A DNA stretch of 64,000 nt from Theocolax elegans (taxonomy: Eukaryota > Arthropoda > Insecta > Hymenoptera > Cerocephalidae), in NCBI GenBank assembly GCA_026168455.1, contig CM047431.1:28585569-28649568 (forward strand), read 5' to 3'. Position numbers and translations under genes: made by a program. Shown here in pieces: positions 41,680 through 53,260 of this stretch; within the stretch, counting starts at the first letter, position 1, and each line of letters opens with the position of its first letter. Below the pieces are notes generated by a model that saw only the letters and a list, made by a program, of their open reading frames with translations, searched no databases and was not told where the DNA came from.

Positions 41680-44105
41680 TATTATAATGAGATGGAGAAT
41701 TTATTGATCACCACGAACAAAATATACTGTGACAAAACAATCTTTTTGCCGACGTTTCGGGTGTTTTTTTTATTACATCCCTTTTCAAGGCTATAAATAC
41801 ATACAAAATTATTAAAATGTAAACGTTGTCAAAATAAAGAAAAATAAGATAGATATTAAAATTAACCGAAAACTCACCAATAAGTCATGTTAAGTTAAAA
41901 AAGAATCATGGTGTAACACAGTGATCTTAATAAAATTTACAAAAATTTAAATAACTGACAAAGCTATTCTGAAAAAACAAAATCACCAAAAGTTCGTTAA
42001 TTATTTAAAAAAACGAGAAGTTAACAATTTTCAAAAAGATTTATAGTATGTAAAAAAAATTTTTTTCTAATTATAATTATATTAAAATAAAAATGCTAAT
42101 AAAACTCACACAATAAATTATAACACTAAAAATCACTTCAGACTTTTGCTAAGGAACACCCCAGAGGGGGTCCATAGCATAAATAATTAATATAAACACG
42201 ACTAGTAGAGCCTAACCTCTAACCAATACTATAAAATTGTGTGTATGAAAACGTTCAGAAGTGGGGGAAAAACATAGTATATCGCAATAAGCGGGTACAA
42301 GAGAGAAAATTAATATCTATCTCTTATGAGTACAAGAACGGTAGCATGAATAAATAGGCCTTTAACTTATGTGTATAAATGAATATATGATCAATGTATA
42401 CATCCCACAACACTATCTAAAACTATTTTATAAACATTTTTAAGATTATTTGTATCCTCCATACGGTTTAAAGTATTCTTGTTAGAATAAATATTAATCA
42501 TTTCAGAAAAAAGACGTTTCTTGTAATTACTCTCTATGTCTAAAATAGTGGTCTTTTCAAAGTTAATAGTATGTCCAGCATTAATTGTATGTTTCGCAAC
42601 TGCAGATCTCTCATTTTTATTTTTTATATCATTTTTGTGTTATTTATACGTAATTTCAATTTCTTTTTGCTAGTGCCTATATAAATTGCAGTACAATCAC
42701 TACATGGAATTCTATAAACAATGTTACATACATCATACTTAATTAACTCATCTTTCCCAATTTAATAATGTGATTAAACTTATTTATTGTGCAATTAATC
42801 GATAAAAAATTATGCTTATTAAAAATATTATTAAGCTTAGGAGTTAAATTTTTAAAAAATGGTAAAACTACCTTCGGTCTGCGCATCAAATCTCTAGTTC
42901 TATTATATCTTGTATTTGCAAAATTAATGTTATTATTATTATTAATATGTGCCAACCTCTTACCCATAACTTTCAATATGAAATTATAAGGATAAGTATT
43001 TTGGCTTAAGAATACTTTAATTATTTTCAAATTTTCATCATGGAACGAAGAGTGCGAAAGTAATATGCCCTTGTCCACCAAGTTATAAACCATTGCAATT
43101 TTTTGATGTTGTGGATGGTGGGAGAAATAATTAAGATATCGACCAGATGCTGTTTTTTTCCGGAACCAATTTGTTAACGGAAAACCATTGTCCATCCTAA
43201 TTATTTCAATATCAAGGAAAGGCAACACACGTATCACACTCAACTTCCATAGTGAATTGTAAAAATTCAGAGAAATTATTAACTTTATCTAAAATTAAAT
43301 CTATTTTTTCATTATTAACTATAAGAAGGGTATCATCCACATACCTTTTATATATAGAATAATATCATCATTAAAATCCTTTAAACATTCATTCTCCAAC
43401 ATTTCGATTACCAAATCTGCAAACCAAGGGCTTGTGCAAAAACCCATTGGTGCACCCATACATTGTTTAAAAAATTTATTATTAAATTGTAAATAAGTGG
43501 AATCAAGCAATTGATTAATGCCATCCAAAAACTCATTTTTTGTGAGAGGAATGTTATTCTTTAAGAATCTCCACTTTGCCGCTAAAGCTTTGATGATAAG
43601 ATATTCGGTAGATTTGAAAACAAATATACAACATCGAAAGAAACCAAGCTAAAGTTAGAAGGAATAATAAGTTTGTCTAACAACTTTTTTAATTCAAAAC
43701 TATTTTTTATATTCGACTTAGGTTTCGGAATGTGTTTATAGAATAATTTACTCAAAGCCTTATCAAGTGCATATGTAGGACTATTAACAGCTGAAACAAT
43801 AATGCGAATCGGAAAATTGTTTTTATGTATCTTGATTAATCCATAGGCTTTAGGTATTTCGTGCTATCTAAATTCAAAATAATATTACTAAAACACTCCT
43901 CATTATCAAAAACACCTAAATCACCCCAATCTTTAATAAGATTCTTAGTCTTAATTTGTAATTGACGTAAGGGTGACTTTTTAATTTCAACGTAATATTT
44001 TTCATCGTTAAGAGAATCTTCCATTTTATTGATGTAATCTGATTTGTCAATAATAACACAAACAGCACCCTTATCAGCCAAAACATGATAGTTATGATAG
44101 TCATA
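41680..44105 (-). mobile_element. Penelope-like element, minus copy
   Basis: Left arm of a large inverted pair. Minus frames: 43,836-44,111 (LADKGAVCVIIDKSDYINKM, the RT start typical of Penelope), 43,319-43,528 (FKQCMGAPMGFCTSPWFADL), catalytic box KRYVDDTLL in a shifted frame near 43,330, and 42,743-43,243 (RKKTASGRYLNYFSHHPQHQ). The GIY-YIG endonuclease region (42,400-42,740) is present but frameshifted from the RT at GGAAAGATGAGTTAATT. A hammerhead-like terminal motif lies at 41,748-41,791. Confidence 0.88.
41748..41791 (-). ncRNA. Hammerhead-like terminal motif of the minus Penelope copy
   Basis: On the minus strand: CCTTGAAAAGGGATGT, A/T loop, ACACCC, GAAAC, GTC. Stem II can form and GAAAC-GTC is intact, but the first core reads CTTGAAAA instead of CTGANGA, so activity is doubtful. 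Confidence 0.5.
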
Positions 44106-44282
44106 AAACATTAATAGTTATGATAAAATTAAGAGGGATGTTTTATTATATATTGGCAGTTTCTTAAAGTCTAATAACCACATAGATATAAATGATAGAA
44201 TCATTGCACACAATTATAAGTATACTTTAAATTTTCTTAAAAAGAATAGAGATATTATGTTTTCTAAGGTGTTTTTGATAAT

Positions 44283-45195
44283 GAGGAGTGTTTTAGTAAT
44301 ATTATTTTGAATTTAGATAGCACGAAATAACTAAAGCCTATGGATTAATCAAGATACATAAAAACAATTTTCCGATTCGCATTATTGTTTCAGCTGTTAA
44401 TAGTCCTACATATGCACTTGATAAGGCTTTGAGTAAATTATTCTATAAACACATTCCGAAACCTAAATCAAATATAAAAAATAGTTTTGAATTAAAAAAG
44501 TTGTTAGACAAACTTATTATTCCTTCTAACTTTAGCTTGGTTTCTTTCGATGTTGTATATTTGTTTTCAAATCTACCGAAGCTCTTATCATCAAGCTTTA
44601 GCGGCAAAGTGGAGATTCTTAAGGAATAACTTCTCTCAAAAAATGAGTTTTTGGACTAGCTTGGTTTCTTTCGATGTTGTATATTTGTTTTCAAATCTAC
44701 CGAAGATCTTATCATCAAAGCTTTAGCGGCAAAGTGGAGATTCTTAAAGAATAACATTCCTCTCACAAAAAATGAGTTTTTGGATGGCATTAATCAATTG
44801 CTTGATTCCACTTATTTACAATTTAATAATAAATTTTTAGAGTGTTTTAGTAATATTATTTTGAATTTAGATAGCACGAAATACCTAAAGCCTATGGATT
44901 AATCAAGATACATAAAATCAATTTTCCGATTCGCATTATTGTTTCAGCTGTTAATAGTCCTACATATGCACTTGATAAGGCTTTGAGTAAATTATTCTAT
45001 AAACACATTCCGAAACCTAAATCGAATATAAAAAATAGTTTTGAATTAAAAAAGTTGTTAGACAAACTTATTATTCCTTCTAACTTTAGCTTGGTTTCTT
45101 TCGATGTTGTATATTTGTTTTCAAATCTACCGAATATCTTATCATCAAAGCTTTAGCGGCAAAGTGGAGATTCTTAAAGAATAACATTCCTCTCA
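44283..45195 (+). repeat. Internal direct duplication in the plus Penelope copy
   Basis: The stretch starting GAGTGTTTTAGTAATATTAT at 44,283 starts again at 44,839 (period 556). Within the first unit, AGCTTGGTTTCTTTCGATGT at 44,534 is repeated at 44,658 (period about 124). The minus copy lacks these, so they arose after the two copies split. Confidence 0.75.
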
Positions 45196-45209
45196 CAAAA
45201 AATGAGTTT

Positions 45210-45993
45210 TTGGATGGCATTAATCAATTGCTTGATTCCACTTATTTACAATTTAATAATAAATTTTTTAAACAATGTATGGGTGCACCAATGGGTTTTT
45301 GCACAAGCCCTTGGTTTGCAGATTTGGTAATCGAAATGTTGGAGAATGAATGTTTAAAGGATTTTAATGATGATATTATTTTATATAAAAGGTATGTGGA
45401 TAATACCCTTCTTATAGTTAATAACGAAAAAATAGATTTAATTTTAGATAAAGTTAATAATTTCTCTGAATTTTTACAATTCACTATGGAAGCTGAGTGT
45501 GATACGTGTGTTGCCTTTCCTTGATATTGAAATAATTAGGATGGACAATGGTTTTCTGTTAACAAATTGGTTCCGGAAAAAAACAGCATCTGGTCGATAT
45601 CTTAATTATTTCTCCCACCATCCACAACATCAAAAAATTGCAATGGTTTATAACTTGGTGGACAAGGGCATATTACTTTCGCACTCTTCGTTCCATGATG
45701 AAAATTTGAAAATAATTAAAGTATTCTTAAGCCAAAATACTTATCCTTATAATTTCATATTGAAAGTTATGGGTAAGAGGTTGGCACATATTAATAATAA
45801 TTATAACATTAATTTTGCAAATACAAGATATAATAGAACTAGAGATTTGATGCGCAGACCGAAGGTAGTTTTACCATTTTTTAAAAATTTAACTCCTAAG
45901 CTTAATAATATTTTTAATAAGCATAATTTTTTATCGATTAATTGCACAATAAATAAGTTTAATCACATTATTAAATTGGGAAAGATGAGTTAA
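45210..45993 (+). pseudogene. Penelope RT palm and thumb, plus copy, active-site change
   Basis: Frames 45,210-45,524 and 45,499-45,993, one shift between them. Motifs CMGAPMGFCTSPWFADLVIE, then KRYVDNTLLIVNNEK, then FPFLDIEI and the thumb RKKTASGRYLNYFSHH. The catalytic YVDD reads YVDN (GAT to AAT), which would remove a metal ligand; the minus copy still has GATGAT. Ends KLGKMS by a frameshift shared with the minus copy. Confidence 0.85.
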
Positions 45994-45995
45994 TT

Positions 45996-46346
45996 AAGTA
46001 TGATGTATGTAACATTGTTTATAGAATTCCATGTAGTGATTGTACTGCAATTTATATAGGCACTAGCAAAAAGAAATTGAAATTACGTATAAATGAACAC
46101 AAAAATGATATAAACAATAAAAATGAGAGATCTGCAGTTGCGAAACATACAATTAATGCTGGACATACTATTAACTTTGAAAAGACCACTATTTTAGACA
46201 TAGAGAGTAATTACAAGAAACGTCTTTTTTCTGAAATGATTAATATTTATTCTAACAAGAATACTTTAAACCGTATGGAGGATACAAATAATCTTAAAAA
46301 TGTTTATAAAATAGTTTTAGATAGTGTTGTGGGATGTATACATTGA
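45996..46346 (+). pseudogene. Penelope GIY-YIG endonuclease domain, plus copy
   Basis: Reads CNIVYRIPCSDCTAIYIGTS, then KLRINEHKNDI, AVAKHTINAGHTINF, then LFSEMINIYSNKNTLNRME. This has the GIY-YIG-like pair (IVY ... IYIG), the conserved Arg/Glu region and the zinc-binding Cys pair (CSDC) that marks Penelope elements. It is out of frame with the RT by one shift at about 45,985. Role: nicking target DNA for priming. Confidence 0.85.
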
Positions 46347-46944
46347 TCATATATTCATTTATACACATAAGTTAAAGGCCTATTTATTCATGCTACCGTT
46401 CTTGTACTCATAAGAGATAGATATTAATTTTCTCTCTTGCACCCGCTTATTGCGATATACTATGTTTTTCCCCCACTTCTGAACGTTTTCATACACACAA
46501 TTTTATAGTATTGGTTAGAGGTTAGGCTCTACTAGTCGTGCTTATATTAATTATTTATGCTATGGACCCCCTCTGGGGTGTTCCTTAGCAAAAGTCTGAA
46601 GTGATTTTTAGTGTTATAATTTATTGTGTGAGTTTTATTAGCATTTTTATTTTAATATAATTATAATTAGAAAAAAATTTTTTTTACATACTATAAATCT
46701 TTTTGAAAATTGTTAACTTCTCGTTTTTTTAAAGAATTAACGAACTTTTGGTGATTTTGTTTTTTCAGAATAGCTTTGTCAGTTATTTAAATTTTTGTAA
46801 ATTTTATTAAGATCACTGTGTTACACCATGATTCTTTTTTAACTTAACATGACTTATTGGTGAGTTTTCGGTTAATTTTAATATCTATCTTATTTTTCTT
46901 TATTTTTACAACGTTTATATTTTAATAATTTTGTATGTATTTAT

Positions 46945-46991
46945 AGCCTTGAAAAGGGATGTAATAAAAAAAACACCCGAAACGTCGGCAA
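46945..46991 (+). ncRNA. Hammerhead-like terminal motif of the plus Penelope copy
   Basis: GCCTTGAAAAGGGATGTAAT, ACACCC, GAAACGTCGGC. Mirror copy of 41,748-41,791, on the sense strand of the element. Confidence 0.5.
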
Positions 46992-47059
46992 AAAGATTGT
47001 TTTGTCACAGTATATTTTATTCGTGGTGATCAATAAATTCTTCATCTCATTATAGAATC

Positions 47060-47690
47060 AACTTCTCAGAACCAACAGGAGGATCTTGCGTCCGAGAAGG
47101 TCCGAGGAGTTGAAAATCTTCCTCTGGTGGTTGTTACAACCACTCCTGAGAGGGACAGTTCAATGGATCTTGAGTTTCCTCTCCTGCTTGGCATCACTGG
47201 TGTCAAATGACATCTCTCAATTTTCGGATCGTCTTCGCTGAACCAAACTGAAGAAAATAAGCAGTTTACAGTGCCTCGTAAAGTTAACTCTCCCGCAGAA
47301 ACTCGTAAAAGGAAAAAACGTTCCGACAATTACGCAGGCTAGAAAAAACATCTTGAACAAAACATCTTGAACCCGTAAGAGAATTCTTGATCTCTCAAGA
47401 AAAAAAATTCTGATTTCTTACGAAAAACTTTTAGATTTTCTTGAAAATACGCGCGGGAAAAAGAATATCATTGAAATTTCTAAACAATACATAAACGATC
47501 TTGATGCCTTAAATAACACGCTTACCGAGTCATACAAATATTTACTCGATCGTTCGACGAAAAGCCGTATAACACGTATTAGGAACTCACTCTCCAACAA
47601 TGGAAATGAACAAATCGAATATACTAGCGATGACACAGAATTTATCAATGAGAGCAGTTCGCAATTAGAACCTCTCAAATAATGTTGTTC
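47060..47690 (+). pseudogene. LINE 4 ORF1 fragment
   Basis: Frames read DLASEKVRGVENLPLVVVTT, EENKQFTVPRKVNSPAETRK, and after shifts ISKQYINDLDALNNTLTESY, YTSDDTEFINESSSQLEPLK, ending in TAA near 47,680. Charged and Ser/Thr-rich, like the N-terminal half of a LINE ORF1. No zinc knuckle seen. It directly precedes a LINE endonuclease on the same strand. Confidence 0.5.
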
Positions 47691-47789
47691 ATACTTTTCT
47701 ACATTACATATATTTATATTTCGTTATTAAATAAATCTATATTCGTCTACGTCACAGAAGCAAAATCTTTATCAACTTACAATATTGTA

Positions 47790-48345
47790 GTGGGATGCTA
47801 GAAGTTTCAAACAAAGACGTCTCAAAGTTCCTTCATTCTTTTAAAAGTCGATATATTCATTTGTGTTAAAACATGGCTCTCACCGGAGGTCAAAATCACT
47901 AAATCAGACGTCCCATATAATTTTGCTATTTACAGAAAAGATCGGGTACATGTTAGAAGTAAATGCATATTCATCATTATACGTAAAAATATCGCTTTTT
48001 TAGAAATTAAAAACTTAGATTCTCCTGATACAGTAGTAGTAATATACGGCCTCCGACTAAATAATATTAACCCTGTTATAGACTTAATAGCGTGCTACCG
48101 AACCTTAGGCTTACTCTCTCAAGAACAGTGGAATAGAGTTATTGCAAATTCCAAAATGAATCGGAATTGTATACTCGACGGCGACTTCAACTCCCACCAC
48201 GTTTCCTGGAATTGCTCACACTCTGATTGCTGGCCAATTTTCAAATTGAGTAATTGCATGGTATGCAAAACTGCTGATTATCCTTCATTGAACATTCCTG
48301 CAGCCATATACGCAGCAAGTTCTATGATTTTTGACCAGAATTGAG
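47790..48345 (+). pseudogene. LINE 4 endonuclease fragment
   Basis: Shifted frames read ILQWDARSFKQRRLKVPSFF, then CVKTWLSPEVKITKSDVPYN, and 48,156-48,344 reads LDGDFNSHHVSWNC with NIPAAIYAASSMIFDQN at the end. The GDFNSHH box is typical of Jockey/I/R1-type LINE endonucleases. It is cut off at about 48,345 against a Mutator-like gene on the other strand, with no RT left. Confidence 0.75.
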
Positions 48346-49262
48346 ATGTTTCGGAGTTATGCGCCAGACAGTGGAGTTGAACGATTCGTTCGAATTTTGC
48401 GTGTGTCCACCTAAGCATCGCGTCATGAGATCGTCATTCGGAAGTTCTTCGTAGATTGGATAAATATGTTCCTCCACGTTTTCGTCAATCAATCCAGCAG
48501 AATGTTTGAAGCATGCAAGACGATTCGTAGCTTCGGCTTTGCGCCATTCACACCAGCTGTCAGTGCCTGTCGGACAATTCTCGTTACGAGGAGATTCATC
48601 AGTTGAACAATAATGATCCAGCGTTGCCATCGCAGCCTTTTTCATATCTTGGACAGAATGAATATTCCTTCGAATTGCTAAACAATAATATATTGTCAAC
48701 TTTTTGATGAGAATCTCTGTTAGACGCTTCTTTCCTCCAAGCTTCTCTTCCTTCCTTTTATTTCGGAGTCGAGTGCCCATGTGCTTTTGTACGTGGCCCA
48801 CGCACTCATTTTTTGTCACAGGGTAATCATCACCATATGGATTCATTTTTACAATACCATTGAAAGTTTTCGACTCACCGTCGCCGATGTAATTCGTATA
48901 CTTTACTCCAAAATTTTCAACAGATCTCAAAAACATCTCCACGATTGAATCTACCTCCATCTTCCCTGCTGAACCATCGTGATTTGAAGAGCATGATTCT
49001 TTATGATCATTATACCATTCTTCAAATTCTTCTTCTTCTAATATATTCTTTTGTAAATCACATGAATGACAATATGCACTTTTTACAATAAGGTCGTCTA
49101 CTTTGTCAGACTAATATGCAATGAGCGTTGTAACACCAAACAATGAAGTAAAACCTCGTTTTTTCCAGGATCCATCACCAGAAACTTTCAAACAAATCTG
49201 CTTGTCAGCAGATCTATCATGTTCTATATTTTTTTCTTTCTCTTCTTTGACAGCTTTTTAGG
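48322..49262 (-). pseudogene. Mutator-like (MULE) transposase, one stop, C-terminus missing
   Basis: Minus frame 48,322-48,960 (212 aa) plus its upstream continuation to about 49,262. Motifs: LKVSGDGSWKKRGFTSLFGV, KSAYCHSCDLQ, YIGDGESKTFNGIV, KNECVGHVQKHMGTRLRNKR, GGKKRLTEILIKKLTIYYCL, CLGGHTQNSNESFNSTVW. These match a transposase domain common in arthropods and annotated as Mutator-like. The Asp of SGDG and IGDG are likely catalytic. There is one in-frame TAG (near 49,110), and the N-terminus and C-terminus are lost. Confidence 0.8.
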
Positions 49263-49790
49263 ACAGGGTGTCCTAAAAGTAACGATACACCCAATAAATA
49301 TTTCAGGTAAAAACTTATTTAAAAAAGGTGAAGGTCATTCCTTAAGTAACTTTTTACGACTAATCCAGTGGTGAACTTGGATTTGACCTTCAACTTGTCA
49401 TTCAAGGTCACTTTAAGGTCAACTTTGTTTTTTTAAATGGGATCCCCTATTTTTGACAATAGCAATCGAAAGAGCGAGAAATTTTACGTCTAAACATGTA
49501 CTCAGGTCATAGGTCAAGGTGACCTTGAACCTTCTGCTGAAGGTTATTAAGTTTTAGGTATGGATTTGCTCCGATCTGTATTTGTTTGACTTAGGGGTAT
49601 TAAAAAGGTCAAGTGAATTCTTGTAATAATGGTATCCAATGGTGATCTTGGATTTGACCTAGCGTTAGACCTGGAAGGTCATTCGAAAGTTAACTTTTTT
49701 TTTAATGAAAACGGCTATTTTTCACAACAACAATCAAAAGAGCGGGAAATTTCACTCGAACCTGCTAAAAAATTCAAATTTTAAAAGAAA
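49263..49790. repeat. Cluster of AAGGTCA-type half-sites
   Basis: About ten copies of AAGGTCA or its reverse complement TGACCTT, with one-mismatch forms, in 350 bp, for example GTGAAGGTCATT, TTTGACCTTCAAC, CAAGGTCACTTTAAGGTCAA and GGTCAAGGTGACCTTGAACC. AAGGTCA is the half-site of monomeric nuclear receptors. The start GGGTGTCCTAAAAGTAACGA looks like the end of a DNA element. No gene. Function is unknown. Confidence 0.55.
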
Positions 49791-49799
49791 GGCATTCTC

Positions 49800-51250
49800 T
49801 GACATTGGAATAACGAACAGCAAATAGCTTTTGATTTAGCATTTACAGATGGATGCAAGTAATTAAAGTAATTACGCGATAGCAGGAGTGCTTACACAAG
49901 TGATTAAAGGCGAAGAATACTCGATCTACTAGGTGAGTCGAATACTAAATAAAGCGGAACGCAATTATATGGTAACTGAAAAAGGGGGTTTAGCGGTCCT
50001 TTGATCAGCGGATAGATTTAAGGGATACCTACAAGGAGAACAGTTTACTATAGTAACTGATCATTTTAGTTTACTATGGCTAAATAATCTCAAGGAGCCA
50101 ACGGCAACACTAGCCCGATGGAGTACGGCCTTACAAAGCTACGATATAAAGTTTGTACACCGAAAGGATACACTGCAACAAGGCCGTAACGCATTATCGA
50201 GAGCATAGAAGGATTCAGAGGTAGCGGCGGTAGTTTCAACTCACATAGATGATCCATGGTATCTAAAGAAAATGGAGAACGTAAAAAAATTTCCAACTAG
50301 ATATCCCGATTTTAAAATCGACAATGGTTTTTTTATGCGCATTGTCCAAATCCATTAGTAGATCCATTGTTCCCTGATCTGGATGCATGGAAATTAGTCT
50401 ATCCAGCATTAAACAGACCCCAATCTCTTTTCGAATCCTATAGTAATTCTTAATCAGGGCATTTAGGAATAGAAAAAACTTACGCCTGTCTAGCAACTCA
50501 TTATTATTGGCCTGGATAATATTATGATACATCCTGTTATGTCAGATCGTGTCATCAGTGTCAAATACACAAAAGCTGTCAATTACCCTCCGCGGGACTA
50601 ATAGGAGAAAGAAATATCGATGGACCATGGAACGTCGTGGCTGCAGATATTATTGACGCCAAACCACCATCAAAACGAGGCTTTAGGTATGCAATCGTTT
50701 TCGAGGACTTATTTACCCGTCATGTGGAAATTCAACCACTCCTTAAAGCAGATGGGAAAAACGTATTACAAACTTTTGAAGATTTAATCAAAAACCGGTG
50801 GGGTTGCCCAAACTTTTTATTGACTGATAACGAACTAAATTGTCCAACAAGTTAGTAACTGAACGTTTAAAGACGTGTAGGATCCAGCAAACTACTATCC
50901 CCCGTATAGGCTACAGGCAAATCCGGTTGAGCAAGTAAACCGTAACTTGAAACCTATGATTAATAGCTTTTTAGAAGAATATCATAAGGAACAGGATCTT
51001 CACTTTAAGAAATTTTCAGATCGCATGATAAGATTGCCTGCTCTTCACGATCTAGTAAAGAACCATATAAAAAAAGGCAACAGCTTGTCAAGCAAAATGC
51101 TATAATAGAAATAGAAGGAACTTATCAAGTCGGGGATAAGGTATTACGGAAAAACCATGTGCTATCATCTGCAGAAGGGAATTTTGCAGCTAAAAATGCA
51201 CCGAAATTTGTAGGTCCAGTTGGTTATGGAAGTACGGTGGAACATATTCC
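49800..51250 (+). pseudogene. Gypsy element F: RNase H and integrase, decayed
   Basis: Frames shift often. RNase H pieces (NNEQQIAFDLAF; YGN-K-G-SG region; TDHFSLLWLNNLKEPTAT near 50,060). Then LDAWKLVYPALNRP, HLGIEKTYACLATHYYWPG, and the Cys pair SCHQCQIHKSC. Core at 50,637-50,855 (AADIIDAKPPSKRGFRYAIV, FEDLFTRHVEIQPLLKADGK, FLLTDNELN), then VEQVNRNL near 50,930 and a C-terminal tail (YQVGDKVLRKNHVLSSAEGN region, 51,125-51,190). The third catalytic residue is in VEQV. Related to the clade of the intact element at 57 kb. Confidence 0.82.
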
Positions 51251-51895
51251 TAGTTTAATAAATATTTGAACTTTAAATTGGTTATTGCCAAAGTTGATCG
51301 GTGTATTAGTTTATCGCGCTAAGTGTGTAATTCCTTTTTTCCTTGCAAACTAACTAATGGATTCGACACGTTACGCAGGTGACTGGCTTACAATTTATTT
51401 AATACGCTTATATCTCCGATCGATTTCCGAGTTTACGACATTTATAACCCATACTAACATGAAACATTCATATTGTTTAAGATACAATTTTATAAGAAAA
51501 ATATTAAATATTATTCATTACATACCTGGTGAGCTTCTTCATTGGAAGTGGCTTTGGTTTGAGGTTAACGGAATGTTATGACTTCACTATATTAATAAAA
51601 GTAATTTCTTGTGAGTTAACTATACTATTTGACTTCGTCTTTCTCATTTCATTTCCTTACTTCCTATTTTAAAAAAGCTTTCCCAAAAACCATTAAATAT
51701 CTAGTGTAATTAAATGTAAAAAAGTGAAATAATAACTGTATTCTACTATTGCTACATTAATTAAACACAAGATATACATAACTTTTCACCATTTGTTGGG
51801 ATAATGTGGGTCAAACACAAGAAAGAAATTTGCAAGATATATTTATGAAAGTACGAATTTATTCGTTTTAATTGAGAAGAAAGAAAAAAGAAAAA
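51251..51895. other. AT-rich non-coding stretch
   Basis: About 645 bp. The 74-codon frame at 51,357 is not recognised. Nothing supported. Confidence 0.45.
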
Positions 51896-51899
51896 AAAA

Positions 51900-52964
51900 T
51901 TTATTTGGGGTGTGGAGACCGCATCCCCAGTTCTCCCACATCCTCTGCAGAATTTGTTTCTGGCTGCTGCCAGTTATGCTCTCGGCTGCAGCAATTCCAG
52001 CAGCCCTGTCTTCTTCGGCCACTGTAAGTCGTTGGCCCTTGAGCGTTGGTGGGCGAAACGAACAGGTTGAGCGCCTCTGCCAATACTTGCCGGTAATTCG
52101 GCACATTTGCGGATCGGGATGGTGGGGTGGTGCTGGAGGGGATATAGAGGTCTGCGGGTTATGTTACTATTAGGGAAATGAGAGAAGGAACGGTTTGTGG
52201 TAGTGCTGGAGGGGTTATGGGTTTATGTTATATGGTTGGGGTTCTCGGGGCAATGCAACGGAAATTTGGAAAAGGGAAAGTAAGGCTGGGCAGGGTATAG
52301 GGATAGGTACAAAACGGGTAATAATTATAGGGTTTTGGGGTAGGAAAGGTTCGTGGGATACTTGAATGAAGGGTCGGGGAAATTTGGCTAATAGATTGGG
52401 ACCCAATTGCCTTGGAGTGGATAGTGGTGCTAGAGGGGGGTTGGTTGGGGATGGGTTTGGTGTTAGAAGAAGTAGGGCTTTGACTGATTCGGGGGAGGGG
52501 AGGCGTTTCTGGGCATCGGGATGGGTCTGATCGCGCAGGCAGCCGACTCCGGTTGGGGCTCCGGTTCTTGATCCGTCCTGATCCTCGTCCGTTCTCTTCC
52601 CTACTGCTGGGGTTTTGGTTTTACTGACTATGGGTGGAGTCGGTGGACGTGCTGGTGTTAATACTGGCGGGAGGCCTCTTACGTCCTCTGGTCGTGGGAA
52701 GAGAGGAGCTTCCCCATTTAGAGTTCGTCTAAAGGTGGTCGCTCTTCCTCTTGCTACTATATATTTCTTTAAATCTTCAATTAATAATTCAGTTCGCTTG
52801 TCAGTGTCTATAATATATTGATATATAACTAATTCATTGCATTTACTAATTAGCAGTGAGCAATACAAATTGCTTAAATTGTTACATGGAAAAAAGGACT
52901 GCATAATATGTAAAGAAGAAATAAAAGGATGGTTGAATATATATCTAGTAATAAAGAAGAACAA
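51900..52964 (-). pseudogene. Unrecognised Pro-rich frame (possible Gag-like relic)
   Basis: The 249-codon minus frame 52,215-52,964 starts with an AT-rich hydrophobic part (likely not coding). It becomes Pro/Leu-rich with LRDQTHPDAQKRLPSPESVK, and is GC-richer than its surroundings. A second minus frame (51,901-52,104) reads NYRQVLAEALNLFVSPTNAQ and then CWNCCSREHNW, a knuckle-like Cys cluster. Together they could be a broken retroelement Gag. I do not recognise the family; the evidence is composition and one Cys cluster only. Confidence 0.3.
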
Positions 52965-53149
52965 TCGTTATAGAGATCTACATCATACATGAATGAGTAC
53001 TATAATAGAATTAAGAAAATAAGTATGTACATACAAAAAAAATTAAAAAATCTACTGTTAAATGTAAACAAAAAAAAACAAAAAAATTATAAATTTCTCT
53101 TTTTTTAACAATAAAATAATAATAATATTATTATTTACAGATTATTAGT

Positions 53150-53180
<31 letters not shown>

Positions 53181-53260
53181 CTGAGTTTAGTAGATATAGT
53201 ACTAAATAAAGCATAGGTTAAGAAGAAAATTGCATGTATATAAAGAAAACAAAAATAAAC
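52965..53260. other. AT-rich stretch with TA run before the LTR
   Basis: Poly-A-rich DNA with a TA run (about 53,153-53,180). The bases just before the LTR are AATAAAC; the matching target duplicate would lie beyond the window. Confidence 0.6.

Larger units (their letters stand above)
44110..47055 (+). mobile_element. Penelope-like element, plus copy
   Basis: Right arm of the inverted pair, reading outwards. It holds an RT start (LNFLKKNRDIMFSK near 44,230), an internally duplicated stretch (44,283-45,190), the RT palm, thumb region, GIY-YIG endonuclease, 3' part and terminal motif. The sequence at 46,370-47,055 mirrors 41,680-42,415. A centre of symmetry lies near 44,107. Only the minus copy retains the ADKG segment; the plus copy jumps from MFSK to the NEECF region. 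Confidence 0.85.
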
